In this document: piece by piece, positions 44,844-53,502 of the stretch | How the letters are laid out: each line of letters opens with the position of its first letter | How positions within the stretch are numbered: the first letter of the stretch is position 1 | Assembly: GCF_033547075.1 (NCBI RefSeq) | Contig: NZ_CP137891.1 | Span: 3,121,124-3,185,123, forward strand | DNA length: 64,000 nt | Source of the DNA: Flavobacterium ardleyense | GTDB lineage: Bacteria > Bacteroidota > Bacteroidia > Flavobacteriales > Flavobacteriaceae | Reading direction: 5' to 3' | Program-made: the position numbers and the translations under genes | Notes under the pieces: model-generated | What the model saw: only the letters and a program-made list of their open reading frames with translations | Databases searched by the model: none | Told to the model about the DNA's origin: nothing

Positions 44844-46976
44844 ATGAGTTTTACAAGCGAACAAAAGGACGGTTTCTTTGAGGCAGTAGAGTCTATGAAA
44901 AAATATAGACGGGCTGACTTAATGGATGAAAAAGGTAGAAGCCTTCTGGAAAAATTATATACAGATCTTTTACCCAACGAATTGGTATTAAAAAAAGCCT
45001 TGCTAAATAACACTACATTTTTTATTGGCAGAAAAGGAACTGGTAAATCCACAATATTTTTACGGCTTGAACAGGAACTTAGAAAAAAGGAGAATTATCT
45101 TTCTTGTTATTTAGATGTCAAAACCATTTATGAAAAATCACAATCTCAATATTCATCAATTGCTAAAATAAAGGAAATAATTCCTGAAGAACTTTTCAAT
45201 AAGTATTTGATTGAACGTACTTTTATTCAAAACACTTTAATTGCAGTTCAAGAGGAATTAAATAAGAAATATAACTCTTTGGGTGATAAATTTGCAAGTA
45301 TTTTTATAACTACTAAGCCCGAAGCAGTTAAAGAAAGAATTGATGAATTACTTCAAAGAATAAGTGACAATAAGACCCTTGAAAATATCGAAATCCCACT
45401 TCTTAGAAGCATTACCTCAAAATTCAAAAACACAAATGAAAACTTTAAAGAAAGAGAGACAAAAGTAGGAGGAATAGAAGTATCTGGAGGCATTAAGACT
45501 GACGGAATAGAAGGAGGAATAAAAACTGACTCAGGTATGAGTTGGAAAAAAGGAACTAAAGATACAAATGAAATTGAAAGCGAGCTTTCAAGTGTGCTCC
45601 TACAAGTATTTCAGATTAAGGAAATAATAAACGAAATTAAAAGTATTTTAAGTATTTTAAAAATTGATCACTTATTTATTCTTTTAGATGATTTTTCCGA
45701 AATTGATGACCATGCAATAATTAGATTTGTTGATGTGATTTTGGCGCCTTTAAATAATTGGTCTGATGAGTTTATCAAATTTAAAATAGCAGCATACCCG
45801 GGAAGATTATATTATGGGAAAATTGACCCGGGCAAGATTGACACCATCTATCTTGACTTTTATAATCTCTATTCTCAGTTCGACCGAGATAAAATGGAAA
45901 TTAGTGCGACTGATTTTGCCAAGCGCCTAGTTGATAGTCGCATACAATATTTCACGAATACAAATACTGATGAATTTTTTGATACAGATAGTCTTACAAT
46001 GAACGAATATTACAGCCTTTTTTTTAAGGTATCAATGAACGTTCCCAGAATACTAGGATATATTTTGTCATTCTGTTATCAATCAAAAACAATTTATGAT
46101 AAAAAAATAAATAGAACAGATATTGAGTCTGCTTGTCAGCGTTACTATGAAGATAAAATTCTAACATTTTTTGATTCAACAACCTACTCTCTTTTAAGTA
46201 TTGATGAAAAAATATCCATACTCCAATTAAGGGAATTACTTGAAAAAATAACAAATAAACTAAGTGAAATTAGAAAAAAAATTCAAACTAAAGAACTAAC
46301 GGGTGCTTCTTATACTCCTACAATACCCTATGCGACACATTTTCATTTTAATCCAGATTTAGAAAAATTTTTAAAAACCTTGGAGCTTAATTTTTTTATA
46401 AATAAGTATAATGATATGAGTGATAAAGATGGCCTTTCATCTTCCATTTATTGTATAAATTATGGTTTAGCTAGAAAGTTAAATATTCCTTGGGGAAAAC
46501 CTGAAGGTAATCAATATAGAAAATATTTTATTGAAAGACCTTTCAGTTTTACCAAACTAATCGTTGAATTTTTAAATGGGTCAAAAAGAATTCAGTGTAT
46601 AAACCCCGAATGTAAAAAAGAATATAGCATTGACGAACTTAAATTTTTGGAATTTAATAAGTTCAAATGCAATGTTTGTTCATTTCCAGTTGAAATGAAA
46701 GCCATCTCTGAAAATATAGCGCAAGAAATTGAGTCAATTGATAAAAGCAAATTTCTTCCAACTCCCGAGTTAAAAATTATACAAGAATTATTAAAATCTG
46801 TTGACCCACTTTTCGCAAGGGAAATTGCTCAGGAAATTGACTACTCGGGACAATTAATTGGCTGGCGAGGAAAAAAGCTAGCAGAAGACCATAATTATGT
46901 TACAAGAGTTAGGGAAAAAGAAGGTGCTCCTTATAAATATTTACTAACGAAAGAAGGGAAAGAATATTTTGAATAA
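44844..46976 (+). CDS. P-loop ATPase with zinc ribbon and C-terminal winged helix, putative defence protein
   Basis: The 710-residue protein has a Walker A GRKGTGKS at 62-69 and a Walker B LFILLDDFSEID at about 277-288, resembling STAND/AAA-like ATPases of the Sll1717 type. Between them is an unusual glycine-rich segment (about 209-232) with repeated GGIKTD / GGIEVS words. The helical middle (about 340-520) has no recognised domain. Four cysteines (585, 590, 609, 612) form a zinc ribbon, and residues about 640-710 look like a winged helix ending GAPYKYLLTKEGKEYF. No membrane segment is present. It stands alone, AT-rich (14 G/C in 46201-46260), between palindromic repeats. A role in DNA sensing or defence is inferred from architecture and context only. 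Confidence 0.7.
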   Translation: MSFTSEQKDGFFEAVESMKKYRRADLMDEKGRSLLEKLYTDLLPNELVLKKALLNNTTFFIGRKGTGKSTIFLRLEQELRKKENYLSCYLDVKTIYEKSQSQYSSIAKIKEIIPEELFNKYLIERTFIQNTLIAVQEELNKKYNSLGDKFASIFITTKPEAVKERIDELLQRISDNKTLENIEIPLLRSITSKFKNTNENFKERETKVGGIEVSGGIKTDGIEGGIKTDSGMSWKKGTKDTNEIESELSSVLLQVFQIKEIINEIKSILSILKIDHLFILLDDFSEIDDHAIIRFVDVILAPLNNWSDEFIKFKIAAYPGRLYYGKIDPGKIDTIYLDFYNLYSQFDRDKMEISATDFAKRLVDSRIQYFTNTNTDEFFDTDSLTMNEYYSLFFKVSMNVPRILGYILSFCYQSKTIYDKKINRTDIESACQRYYEDKILTFFDSTTYSLLSIDEKISILQLRELLEKITNKLSEIRKKIQTKELTGASYTPTIPYATHFHFNPDLEKFLKTLELNFFINKYNDMSDKDGLSSSIYCINYGLARKLNIPWGKPEGNQYRKYFIERPFSFTKLIVEFLNGSKRIQCINPECKKEYSIDELKFLEFNKFKCNVCSFPVEMKAISENIAQEIESIDKSKFLPTPELKIIQELLKSVDPLFAREIAQEIDYSGQLIGWRGKKLAEDHNYVTRVREKEGAPYKYLLTKEGKEYFE

Positions 46977-47006
46977 AGTGAAATCACCAACCACTAACAG
47001 CTAAGG

Positions 47007-47062
47007 CTTCGTCGGCCTTCAAAAGCCAGACAATTAAGCCTTTGATGAACAGCCTGTATCGA
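47007..47062 (+). repeat. 3'-flank repeat, copy after the ATPase gene
   Basis: CTTCG, then CTT, AAAAG, AAGCCT and AACAGCCTG words occur in the same order as at 49043-49098 with similar spacing. By eye about six bases in ten agree. Each copy lies about 20-30 bases past the stop codon of its gene. Confidence 0.45.
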
Positions 47063-47197
47063 TTTTATTGAGAGGTACTCATTAAGATTTGATTCTTATG
47101 AAGTTGGTGAAAGACGACAGAGTAGCGTTTAATTAAAATTTCGACTATTAGTTAAAGAAGCATATCTTTATAATTTCGATTCCGTTAATATCTATTT

Positions 47198-47222
47198 CCT
47201 GCAAGTTTTTTTAACCTTGTAG
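47198..47222. repeat. Imperfect palindrome CCTGCAA...TTGTAG, right copy
   Basis: CCTGCAAGTTTTTTTAACCT continues TTGTAG, nearly identical to 44485-44511. Downstream words AAAGTCTGCAATGAC echo GAGACTGCAAAAGAC at the left copy. Confidence 0.7.
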
Positions 47223-47518
47223 TTTTAGTAGTAAATGAAAAAGTCTGCAATGACGAGAAGGCGTCCATTTACATCTAAAGGAAAAAGAAGGCATTACACC
47301 TCGACCAATCTAAGACCCCCATACGCAAAATATGAAATTCAGCCACGCTTAATCTTGCAGTAGATAAATCAAAATTTGATGTAGTAAAAACAAAATCAGT
47401 TTTAAGAAATTAATATATTAGCTTGAATATTTTATGTTATCTAAACAGACAAGATAGAATTATAAGATCTTCACATTAATCACATTGGCAATTTAAACGC
47501 AATAATATTAAACGAATT

Positions 47519-49021
47519 ATGGTAATAGACGACATTTTAGTAAATAATAAAGATTACTTTTCTTTTGAAACATTCGTAATTAGTTTACTTAAATTACATA
47601 TTGAAAGTCAAAATAAATCTTACCGGATAGTCAACCATAGCTCTCTTGGTGATGCTGTCGCAGACAGTGGATTTGATGATTTTAACGGTAAAACAATAAT
47701 CGAGATTAAGCCAATACTCCAGACAAATACGATTCTACAAATTCTACATCATTTTCGGAGAAATTCTCTAAAAATTGATAATACGTTCGCTTTTGAAAAT
47801 CTGCTAGTTATATCATCAAGAAAAATTTCATTAAACGCGAAAATTTTAGCGGAACAAATAATAAAAACACATGATTTATCAGGTGTTAATATAACATTTT
47901 GGGGTCCAGACGAGCTTAATAAAATTATAGCAAAACATAAAAAAGAAGCTACAAATATTGCAAACAATCTTTTTACAAAAAGACTAGAAAATGCTTTAAG
48001 CGTGGAAACCAAAGATTGGAAAATTGAAAGAGATGAGAGATTAAATGTTTTAAAAGACATTTATTCAAAGGGACAGTTTTCATTATTTTTAGGAGCTGGT
48101 GTATCTGCCAGTGCAGGTATGGCAGATTGGAATACTTTATTAAACTCACTTTTTGTTACATATCTAACCAACGAATTTAGTGATGATAAAAAAATTATAG
48201 AAAAAGATATCACTGAAATAGTTTCAAGATTAAATAATTTGGACGAAACATCTGCCATAATGGCGGCAAGATATTTACGCAAGGCATTGGTAAAGAACAC
48301 GAAAGAGGAGACTCACTTTCTAAATGCAATTACAGAAAATCTTTATAGTTTGCGGGACAAAATTCAGCCAATCGACTCCACCTTACTTCATTCTATCACC
48401 AATTTATGTATGCCTATGCGAACAGGTGCTAAAGTTCGTTCCGTAATCACGTACAATTTTGATGATCTTTTAGAGAGAATTCTAGAATTAAAAAACATCA
48501 AACATCATAGCGTTTACATCGACAATGATTTTTGCGATCCTGAAGATTTACCAGTATATCATGTTCATGGATTTTTGCCAGAAAATAGAAAAAAATATAC
48601 AGCTCTGCAAAAGAGCACATTAGTATTCTCAGAAGAAGGTTATCATCTAATTTATTCGGATTCATATCATTGGTCTAATTTAGTGCAGTTAAGTAATTTA
48701 CGAGACAGTAATTGTTTAATGATAGGCCTATCAATGACTGATCCGAATTTGAGACGATTACTCGATATATCTGCACGCAATCTTGACAAGCCGCGGCATT
48801 TTGCACTTATGAAACGTATTTCACATTCAAAATTTTGTTATCAAAAGGACAAGCAAAAGAATCCTGATTTGCAAATTGTAAGTAACTTAAAAGCCGCGAG
48901 CAACTTTTTGGAAGTCCATCATAAACTTAATGAAGATTTAATGCGGGAACTAGGTGTTACTATAATTTGGTATGAAAATTATGAAGACATACCTCTCTTA
49001 CTAGATAAGTTGAATATATAA
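47519..49021 (+). CDS. Restriction-endonuclease-like domain fused to SIR2 NADase domain, putative defence effector
   Basis: The 500-residue protein has two parts. Residues about 10-140 look like a PD-(D/E)xK nuclease-like domain: an acidic GFDDF (51-55), then IIEIKP with Glu62-x-Lys64, and FWGPDELNKI. Residues about 180-500 form a SIR2_2-type domain with a complete site: FLGAGVS (190-196), TYNFDD with Asn313 and Asp315, the catalytic His350 in VYHVHG, FSEEGYH, and IGLSMTDPN. SIR2 domains of antiphage systems destroy NAD to abort infection. The gene is AT-rich (15 G/C in 47941-48000) and has no close partner besides the ATPase gene 542 bases upstream. Confidence 0.82.
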   Translation: MVIDDILVNNKDYFSFETFVISLLKLHIESQNKSYRIVNHSSLGDAVADSGFDDFNGKTIIEIKPILQTNTILQILHHFRRNSLKIDNTFAFENLLVISSRKISLNAKILAEQIIKTHDLSGVNITFWGPDELNKIIAKHKKEATNIANNLFTKRLENALSVETKDWKIERDERLNVLKDIYSKGQFSLFLGAGVSASAGMADWNTLLNSLFVTYLTNEFSDDKKIIEKDITEIVSRLNNLDETSAIMAARYLRKALVKNTKEETHFLNAITENLYSLRDKIQPIDSTLLHSITNLCMPMRTGAKVRSVITYNFDDLLERILELKNIKHHSVYIDNDFCDPEDLPVYHVHGFLPENRKKYTALQKSTLVFSEEGYHLIYSDSYHWSNLVQLSNLRDSNCLMIGLSMTDPNLRRLLDISARNLDKPRHFALMKRISHSKFCYQKDKQKNPDLQIVSNLKAASNFLEVHHKLNEDLMRELGVTIIWYENYEDIPLLLDKLNI

Positions 49022-49042
49022 TTACTTTAATTAAAGTCAAAA

Positions 49043-49098
49043 CTTCGGTGAACTTTAAAAGGGTACTAACTCAGCCTAAGTTAAATAGCCTGACAAGA
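49043..49098 (+). repeat. 3'-flank repeat, copy after the SIR2 gene
   Basis: This is the partner of 47007-47062, in the same orientation and at a similar distance from the stop codon. Confidence 0.45.
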
Positions 49099-49140
49099 CT
49101 TCGATCGGGAGTACCACTTGTGCATCCATCCTTATGGAGT

Positions 49141-49161
49141 TGTCGTAAAAAAGTTACGACA
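49141..49161 (+). other. Perfect 8-bp hairpin after the SIR2 gene
   Basis: TGTCGTAA / TTACGACA with loop AAAAG, 120 bases past the stop codon. There is no T run, so it is a poor rho-independent terminator. Confidence 0.5.
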
Positions 49162-49531
49162 GTTACAAGTAGATTAATAAACTACTTTTTTGGGAATATT
49201 ATGATTAATTGTTTTCTCGTGTTTCCCATCACTTTAGTACATAAGTACACTTATCCGTACCAAGTTAACATAGTTGGGTTACAAATTTTTAATATTGTCA
49301 ACATACCATATAAGCAGACTTGCGTATCAAATTGTACAGTCGTGCGGTAATAACCACAAAATGAAACTTTTCAATTTCTCATTGCTACTGCCTCAGGTTT
49401 TCTCTACGACAGGTGTTAAATTTCTACAAGTGCAACACCCCAACTAAACGCAATTTACTAAGTGCAAGAATTCCAAATTCTATGTTTTTAATTTTTTTAT
49501 TACATAAACTTAACTTTTCTCATGGAAATTT

Positions 49532-49671
49532 CTGCGAGAAGGATAGAAGTGAAAATCCTTTATTGTGGCGTTGCAAAGCAAAAGCTACTATAAAGATTGG
49601 GAACGAATAGCCTGACCACCGCCTCCCAAAACAATCTACTTTAGCGAAAAAGTTCTGGCGTTGGGCTCGCC
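49532..49671 (+). repeat. Dispersed hairpin repeat, TTGTGGC type, right side of the island
   Basis: TCTGCGAGAAGGATAGAAGT flank, stem CTTTATTGTGGC / GCTACTATAAAG with inner TTGC/GCAA, GGGAACGAATAGCCTGACC, and distal GGGCTCGCCCAAA. The fifth stem pair is A-T here, against G-C at 34843 and C-G at 37697 and 44211. Confidence 0.85.
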
Positions 49672-49718
49672 CAAAAAAAAAACCTGCATAGAGAAATTCA
49701 CATCTTATATTGAACATT

Positions 49719-49750
49719 AAAAAAGGCTGCTCATCTCTGAACAGCCTTGC
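49719..49750 (-). terminator. Terminator of pyc
   Basis: Minus strand AAGGCTGTTCA / TGAGCAGCCTT stem followed by six T. Confidence 0.88.
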
Positions 49751-49772
49751 TTTATTTTAGCTAAAACTTCTT

Positions 49773-52700
49773 TTATTCTAATATTAAAACACAATCATCC
49801 TGCTCTACCATTGAGTTTTCACCTAGCACAACGCGTTTCACAATTCCTGATTTATTTGCGCAAATACTGGTCTCCATTTTCATGGCTTCGATAACAAACA
49901 AAGGACTGTCCTTCTCTACTTTGTCACCTTCGTTAACCAAAATCGTTACTAATTTCCCTTGCAATGGCGCACCAATATCGTTAGGTCCAATAATTTTTGC
50001 ATGACTAATTTTAGTTGATTGTACCGCATTGTCCTTTACAATTATATTACGCGTCTGACCATTGATTTGGAAAAATACTTCTCTAAAACCTTCTTCATTG
50101 GCATCACCCATATGACGGAATTTAATTAGAAGATTTTTACCAGAATCGATGTTCACCAACATTTCCTCGTTGGTTTTCATCGGGTAATAAAACATTGGCG
50201 TTGGCAGCACTTCTACTCTTCCAAAATGCTTTCGGAAGGCGTGGAAGTCGGCAAAAACTTTTGGGAACATTATGTATGAAAGTAAATCTTCCATCTTTAA
50301 ATCTCCATCAAATTTCTCACGAAGTTTTATTAATTCAGCATCAAAATCAATTGGCTTTAAATGCGCATTAGGCTTTTCAGTGTACGGTTTTTCATTCTTT
50401 AAAATGATCTTCTGCAATCTTTCAGGAAATCCGCCATAAGGCTGCCCTAAATCTCCTCTAAAAAGCTGCTTTACCGAATCTGGAAAGGACAATGTTTCTC
50501 CTTTTTCTAAAACATCTTGAGCGGTAAGATTATTGGAGGTCATAAACAAAGCCATATCACCCACCACTTTTGACGACGGTGTAACTTTAACTATATCGCC
50601 GAATAGTTCGTTAACTACCGCGTAATTGTGCTTGATTGTTTCAAATTTTTCTTCCAATCCTAATCCGCGCGCTTGTGGCAATAGATTTGAATATTGTCCT
50701 CCAGGAATTTCGTGCTCGTAAACCTCTGCAGTTCCAGCTTTTAATTCACTTTCAAATGGATAATAATATTCTCTAACCGCTTCAAAATAATTTGAATATT
50801 CGTTTAGACCTCTTAAATCTATTGGATTTTCTCTCTCAGACCCTTGCAATGCTGCAACCAGCGAATTGAAGTTAGGTTGTGAAGTTAGGCCACTCATTGA
50901 CGCCAAAGCAACGTCCACAACGTCCACACCAGCCTCAATGGCTTTTAGGTAAGTTGTAGATTGTATTGAAGAAGTATCATGAGTATGCAGGTGAATTGGA
51001 ATCGAAATATTTTTCTTCAATTCTTTTATTAAAACCTCCGCTGCATAGGGTTTTAGCAGACCTGCCATATCTTTTATACACAACATGTGCGCTCCAGCTT
51101 TTTCCAATTGCTTTGCCAAATCAACATAATATTGAAGATTAAACTTCTGTCTTTCTGGATTTAAAATATCTCCGGTATAGCAAATACAAGCTTCGGCAAG
51201 TGAATTGGTTTTTTCTCTAACAATCTTGATACTGTGTACCATCGCGTCAACCCAGTTGAGTGAATCAAAGATTCTAAAAACGTCAATTCCGTTTTCGGCA
51301 CTTTTGATAATAAATGCTTCGATGACATTATCTGGATATGCAGCGTAACCTACTGCATTACTACCTCTAAAAAGCATTTGTAGCAATACATTTGGTGCTG
51401 CTTTTCGAATTAATCTTAACCGCTCCCACGGATCTTCGTGCAAAAATCGCATCGTTACATCAAAAGTGGCTCCTCCCCAAACTTCTAGAGAAAATAGCTG
51501 CGGAAAGTTTTTAGCAATTCCTTCAGTAGCTTTTAGTATATCCTGATTTCGCAATCTAGTCGCAAAAAGTGATTGATGTGCATCTCGTAAAGTAGTATCT
51601 GTATAGAATATTTTCTTTTCGTTTTTGATATATTCTACAAATTTCTCACGACCCATTTCATTCAAAAGATCTTTGGTCCCTTTTGGATAATCGCCTTCGG
51701 CAATAGGTAAAATTGGTTTTCGGAAAATCTTGTTTGGATTGTATTCTTTAACATCTGGATGACCGTTAACCTTTAGCTCTGCAAGGTATTTTAATAATTT
51801 TGTAGCTCTATCCTTATTGTATTCAATACGAGGAATTAGAAGCTGTTGATTTTCTGGAATGAAATTTACAGTTGCCTCACCATTCCGAAACGTCTCATTT
51901 GACATTACGTTTATAAGAAAAGGAATATTTGTTTTGACACCTCTTATTCTAAATTCTTGAAGAGTACGTCTTAATCTATCCGAAGCACCTTTTAGAGTAC
52001 GACCACTAGAAGAAACTTTTACTAACATCGAGTCAAAAAAGGGAGAAACTTTTACGCCCGAATAGCAACTTCCTTCGTCAATACGAATTCCGTAACCACC
52101 AGCATTTCGGTAAGCTATGATTGTTCCAAAATCTGGTTTGAAATCATTTGCAGGATCTTCGGTGGTGATACGACATTGTATTGCCCAGCCGCTCGCTTTA
52201 ATATCCGACTGTTGATGGATAAAAATCTGATTATGAGTTAGTGGATGACCTGCAGCAATAATAATTTGCGATCTTACTAAATCAATTCCTGTTATTTCTT
52301 CGGTTATTGTATGTTCAACTTGAATTCGGGGATTTACTTCAATAAAATAAACATTTTCCTGACTATCAACCAGAAATTCTACTGTTCCTGCATTATTGTA
52401 TTCGACATACTTTGCAATGGAAACCGCATATTCATAAAGTTTTGCTTTGGTCTCTTCTTTCAATATTGATGGCGCAATCTCAATAACTTTCTGAAAACGT
52501 CTTTGTACAGAGCAGTCTCTCTCATAAAGATGCACCACATTACCATGATGATCTCCTAAGATCTGAACTTCAATATGCTTTGGATTCTCAATAAACTTCT
52601 CGATAAATACTGTGTCATCGCCAAATGCCTTTAGAGCCTCGCCTCTAGCATTCATAAACGCAGTTTTCATTTCGTCTGCATTTCGCACAACTCTCATCCC

Positions 52701-53216
52701 ACGACCTCCACCGCCTGATGCCGCTTTTAGCATGACAGGATAACCAATAATTTGAGCTTCAGTTAAAGCTGTTTCTACAGAATCTAATTTTTCTTTAGAA
52801 TCTAATATTGTAGGTACGCCAACGGCATTTGCTACAACTTTTGCTGCAACTTTATCTCCTAATTGAAGCATTGCTTCAATTCTTGGCCCAACGAATATTA
52901 TATTCTCTTCATTACAACGTCTGACAAATTCTACATTCTCAGATAAAAAACCATATCCAGGATGTATTGCATCTACTTGATGTTCTTTGGCTACTTTAAT
53001 AATCTCTTCTATATCCAGATAAGGCTTAAGAGGCTCGCTTTCATCACCAATTTGATAACTTTGATCTGCTTTGTAGCGATGCAATGAATACCGATCTTCG
53101 TAAGTATAAACAGCGACAGTATTGATTTTTAGTTCAGTTGCCGCACGAAAAACTCTAATTGCAATTTCGCCACGATTGGCAACAAGTAATTTTTTGATGG
53201 TCAAGTTTCCGGACAT
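49773..53216 (-). CDS. pyc: Pyruvate carboxylase
   Basis: Pyc carboxylates pyruvate to oxaloacetate with ATP and biotin, feeding the TCA cycle and gluconeogenesis. The single 1147-residue chain contains a biotin carboxylase domain (about 1-455; KAASGGGGRGMR and EVNPRIQVEHT), a carboxyltransferase domain (about 530-1000; FYTDTTLRDAHQSL, KDMAGLL and HLHTHDTSS), and a biotin carrier domain with the biotinylated Lys1113 in EAMKMETS. The order and length are those of the single-chain enzyme. The 286 bases upstream of the start (53217-53502) hold no gene or recognisable site. There is a terminator 23 bases past the stop. Confidence 0.97.
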   Translation of the reverse strand: MSGNLTIKKLLVANRGEIAIRVFRAATELKINTVAVYTYEDRYSLHRYKADQSYQIGDESEPLKPYLDIEEIIKVAKEHQVDAIHPGYGFLSENVEFVRRCNEENIIFVGPRIEAMLQLGDKVAAKVVANAVGVPTILDSKEKLDSVETALTEAQIIGYPVMLKAASGGGGRGMRVVRNADEMKTAFMNARGEALKAFGDDTVFIEKFIENPKHIEVQILGDHHGNVVHLYERDCSVQRRFQKVIEIAPSILKEETKAKLYEYAVSIAKYVEYNNAGTVEFLVDSQENVYFIEVNPRIQVEHTITEEITGIDLVRSQIIIAAGHPLTHNQIFIHQQSDIKASGWAIQCRITTEDPANDFKPDFGTIIAYRNAGGYGIRIDEGSCYSGVKVSPFFDSMLVKVSSSGRTLKGASDRLRRTLQEFRIRGVKTNIPFLINVMSNETFRNGEATVNFIPENQQLLIPRIEYNKDRATKLLKYLAELKVNGHPDVKEYNPNKIFRKPILPIAEGDYPKGTKDLLNEMGREKFVEYIKNEKKIFYTDTTLRDAHQSLFATRLRNQDILKATEGIAKNFPQLFSLEVWGGATFDVTMRFLHEDPWERLRLIRKAAPNVLLQMLFRGSNAVGYAAYPDNVIEAFIIKSAENGIDVFRIFDSLNWVDAMVHSIKIVREKTNSLAEACICYTGDILNPERQKFNLQYYVDLAKQLEKAGAHMLCIKDMAGLLKPYAAEVLIKELKKNISIPIHLHTHDTSSIQSTTYLKAIEAGVDVVDVALASMSGLTSQPNFNSLVAALQGSERENPIDLRGLNEYSNYFEAVREYYYPFESELKAGTAEVYEHEIPGGQYSNLLPQARGLGLEEKFETIKHNYAVVNELFGDIVKVTPSSKVVGDMALFMTSNNLTAQDVLEKGETLSFPDSVKQLFRGDLGQPYGGFPERLQKIILKNEKPYTEKPNAHLKPIDFDAELIKLREKFDGDLKMEDLLSYIMFPKVFADFHAFRKHFGRVEVLPTPMFYYPMKTNEEMLVNIDSGKNLLIKFRHMGDANEEGFREVFFQINGQTRNIIVKDNAVQSTKISHAKIIGPNDIGAPLQGKLVTILVNEGDKVEKDSPLFVIEAMKMETSICANKSGIVKRVVLGENSMVEQDDCVLILE

Positions 53217-53502
53217 AGATATAGAATTAAGTTGTGTTTTCTGATGAATGCGAAATTAGAATAAAATGTTAAATTATAACATCTAATGTAGAGAAATTAA
53301 ATTAAAAATTTGCCGATTTTTAAATTAAAAAATATGGATAAAGTGAATTTTCTACTTATTTTAGGAAATAATACTAGCAAAGTTACTTAGTATAGAATAT
53401 TTAACTAAATTATTACTTTTACAGCTATTGATAATCTAAAAAAATAATTTTGTAAAAGCAGTGTTAATTTGAATAACATCATTAAACTTTTAGATTTCTA
53501 TT

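Larger units (their letters stand above)
46977..47518. other. 542-base gap between the two island genes
   Basis: It holds sequence related to that downstream of the SIR2 gene (47007-47062) and the right palindrome (47198-47222). No gene, clear terminator or clear promoter is recognised, so the two island genes are probably separate transcription units. Confidence 0.55.
49022..49772. other. 751-base gap between the SIR2 gene and pyc
   Basis: It contains the 3'-flank repeat (49043-49098), a hairpin at 49141-49161, a plus-oriented hairpin repeat (49532-49671) and the pyc terminator (49719-49750). A 100-codon open frame at 49048-49350 has no domain or signal and is likely chance. Confidence 0.6.

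Noticed and set aside
47518..47530. Operon of ATPase and SIR2 genes
   Set aside because: A 542-base gap with repeats separates them, too long and too structured to assume one transcript. They may still work together.
46977..49098. Integron cassette recombination sites (attC) after the island genes
   Set aside because: The required RYYYAAC and GTTRRRY core pairs in inverted order were not found, and there is no integrase gene.
49048..49350. A 100-codon open frame after the SIR2 gene
   Set aside because: No domain, signal or conserved neighbour, and it overlaps the 3'-flank repeat. Most likely chance.
43989..49772. tRNA-targeted genomic island with att sites
   Set aside because: The 3' end of tRNA-Met is not repeated anywhere downstream to 49772, and no integrase is present. 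The tRNA may still be a boundary, but not by this mechanism.
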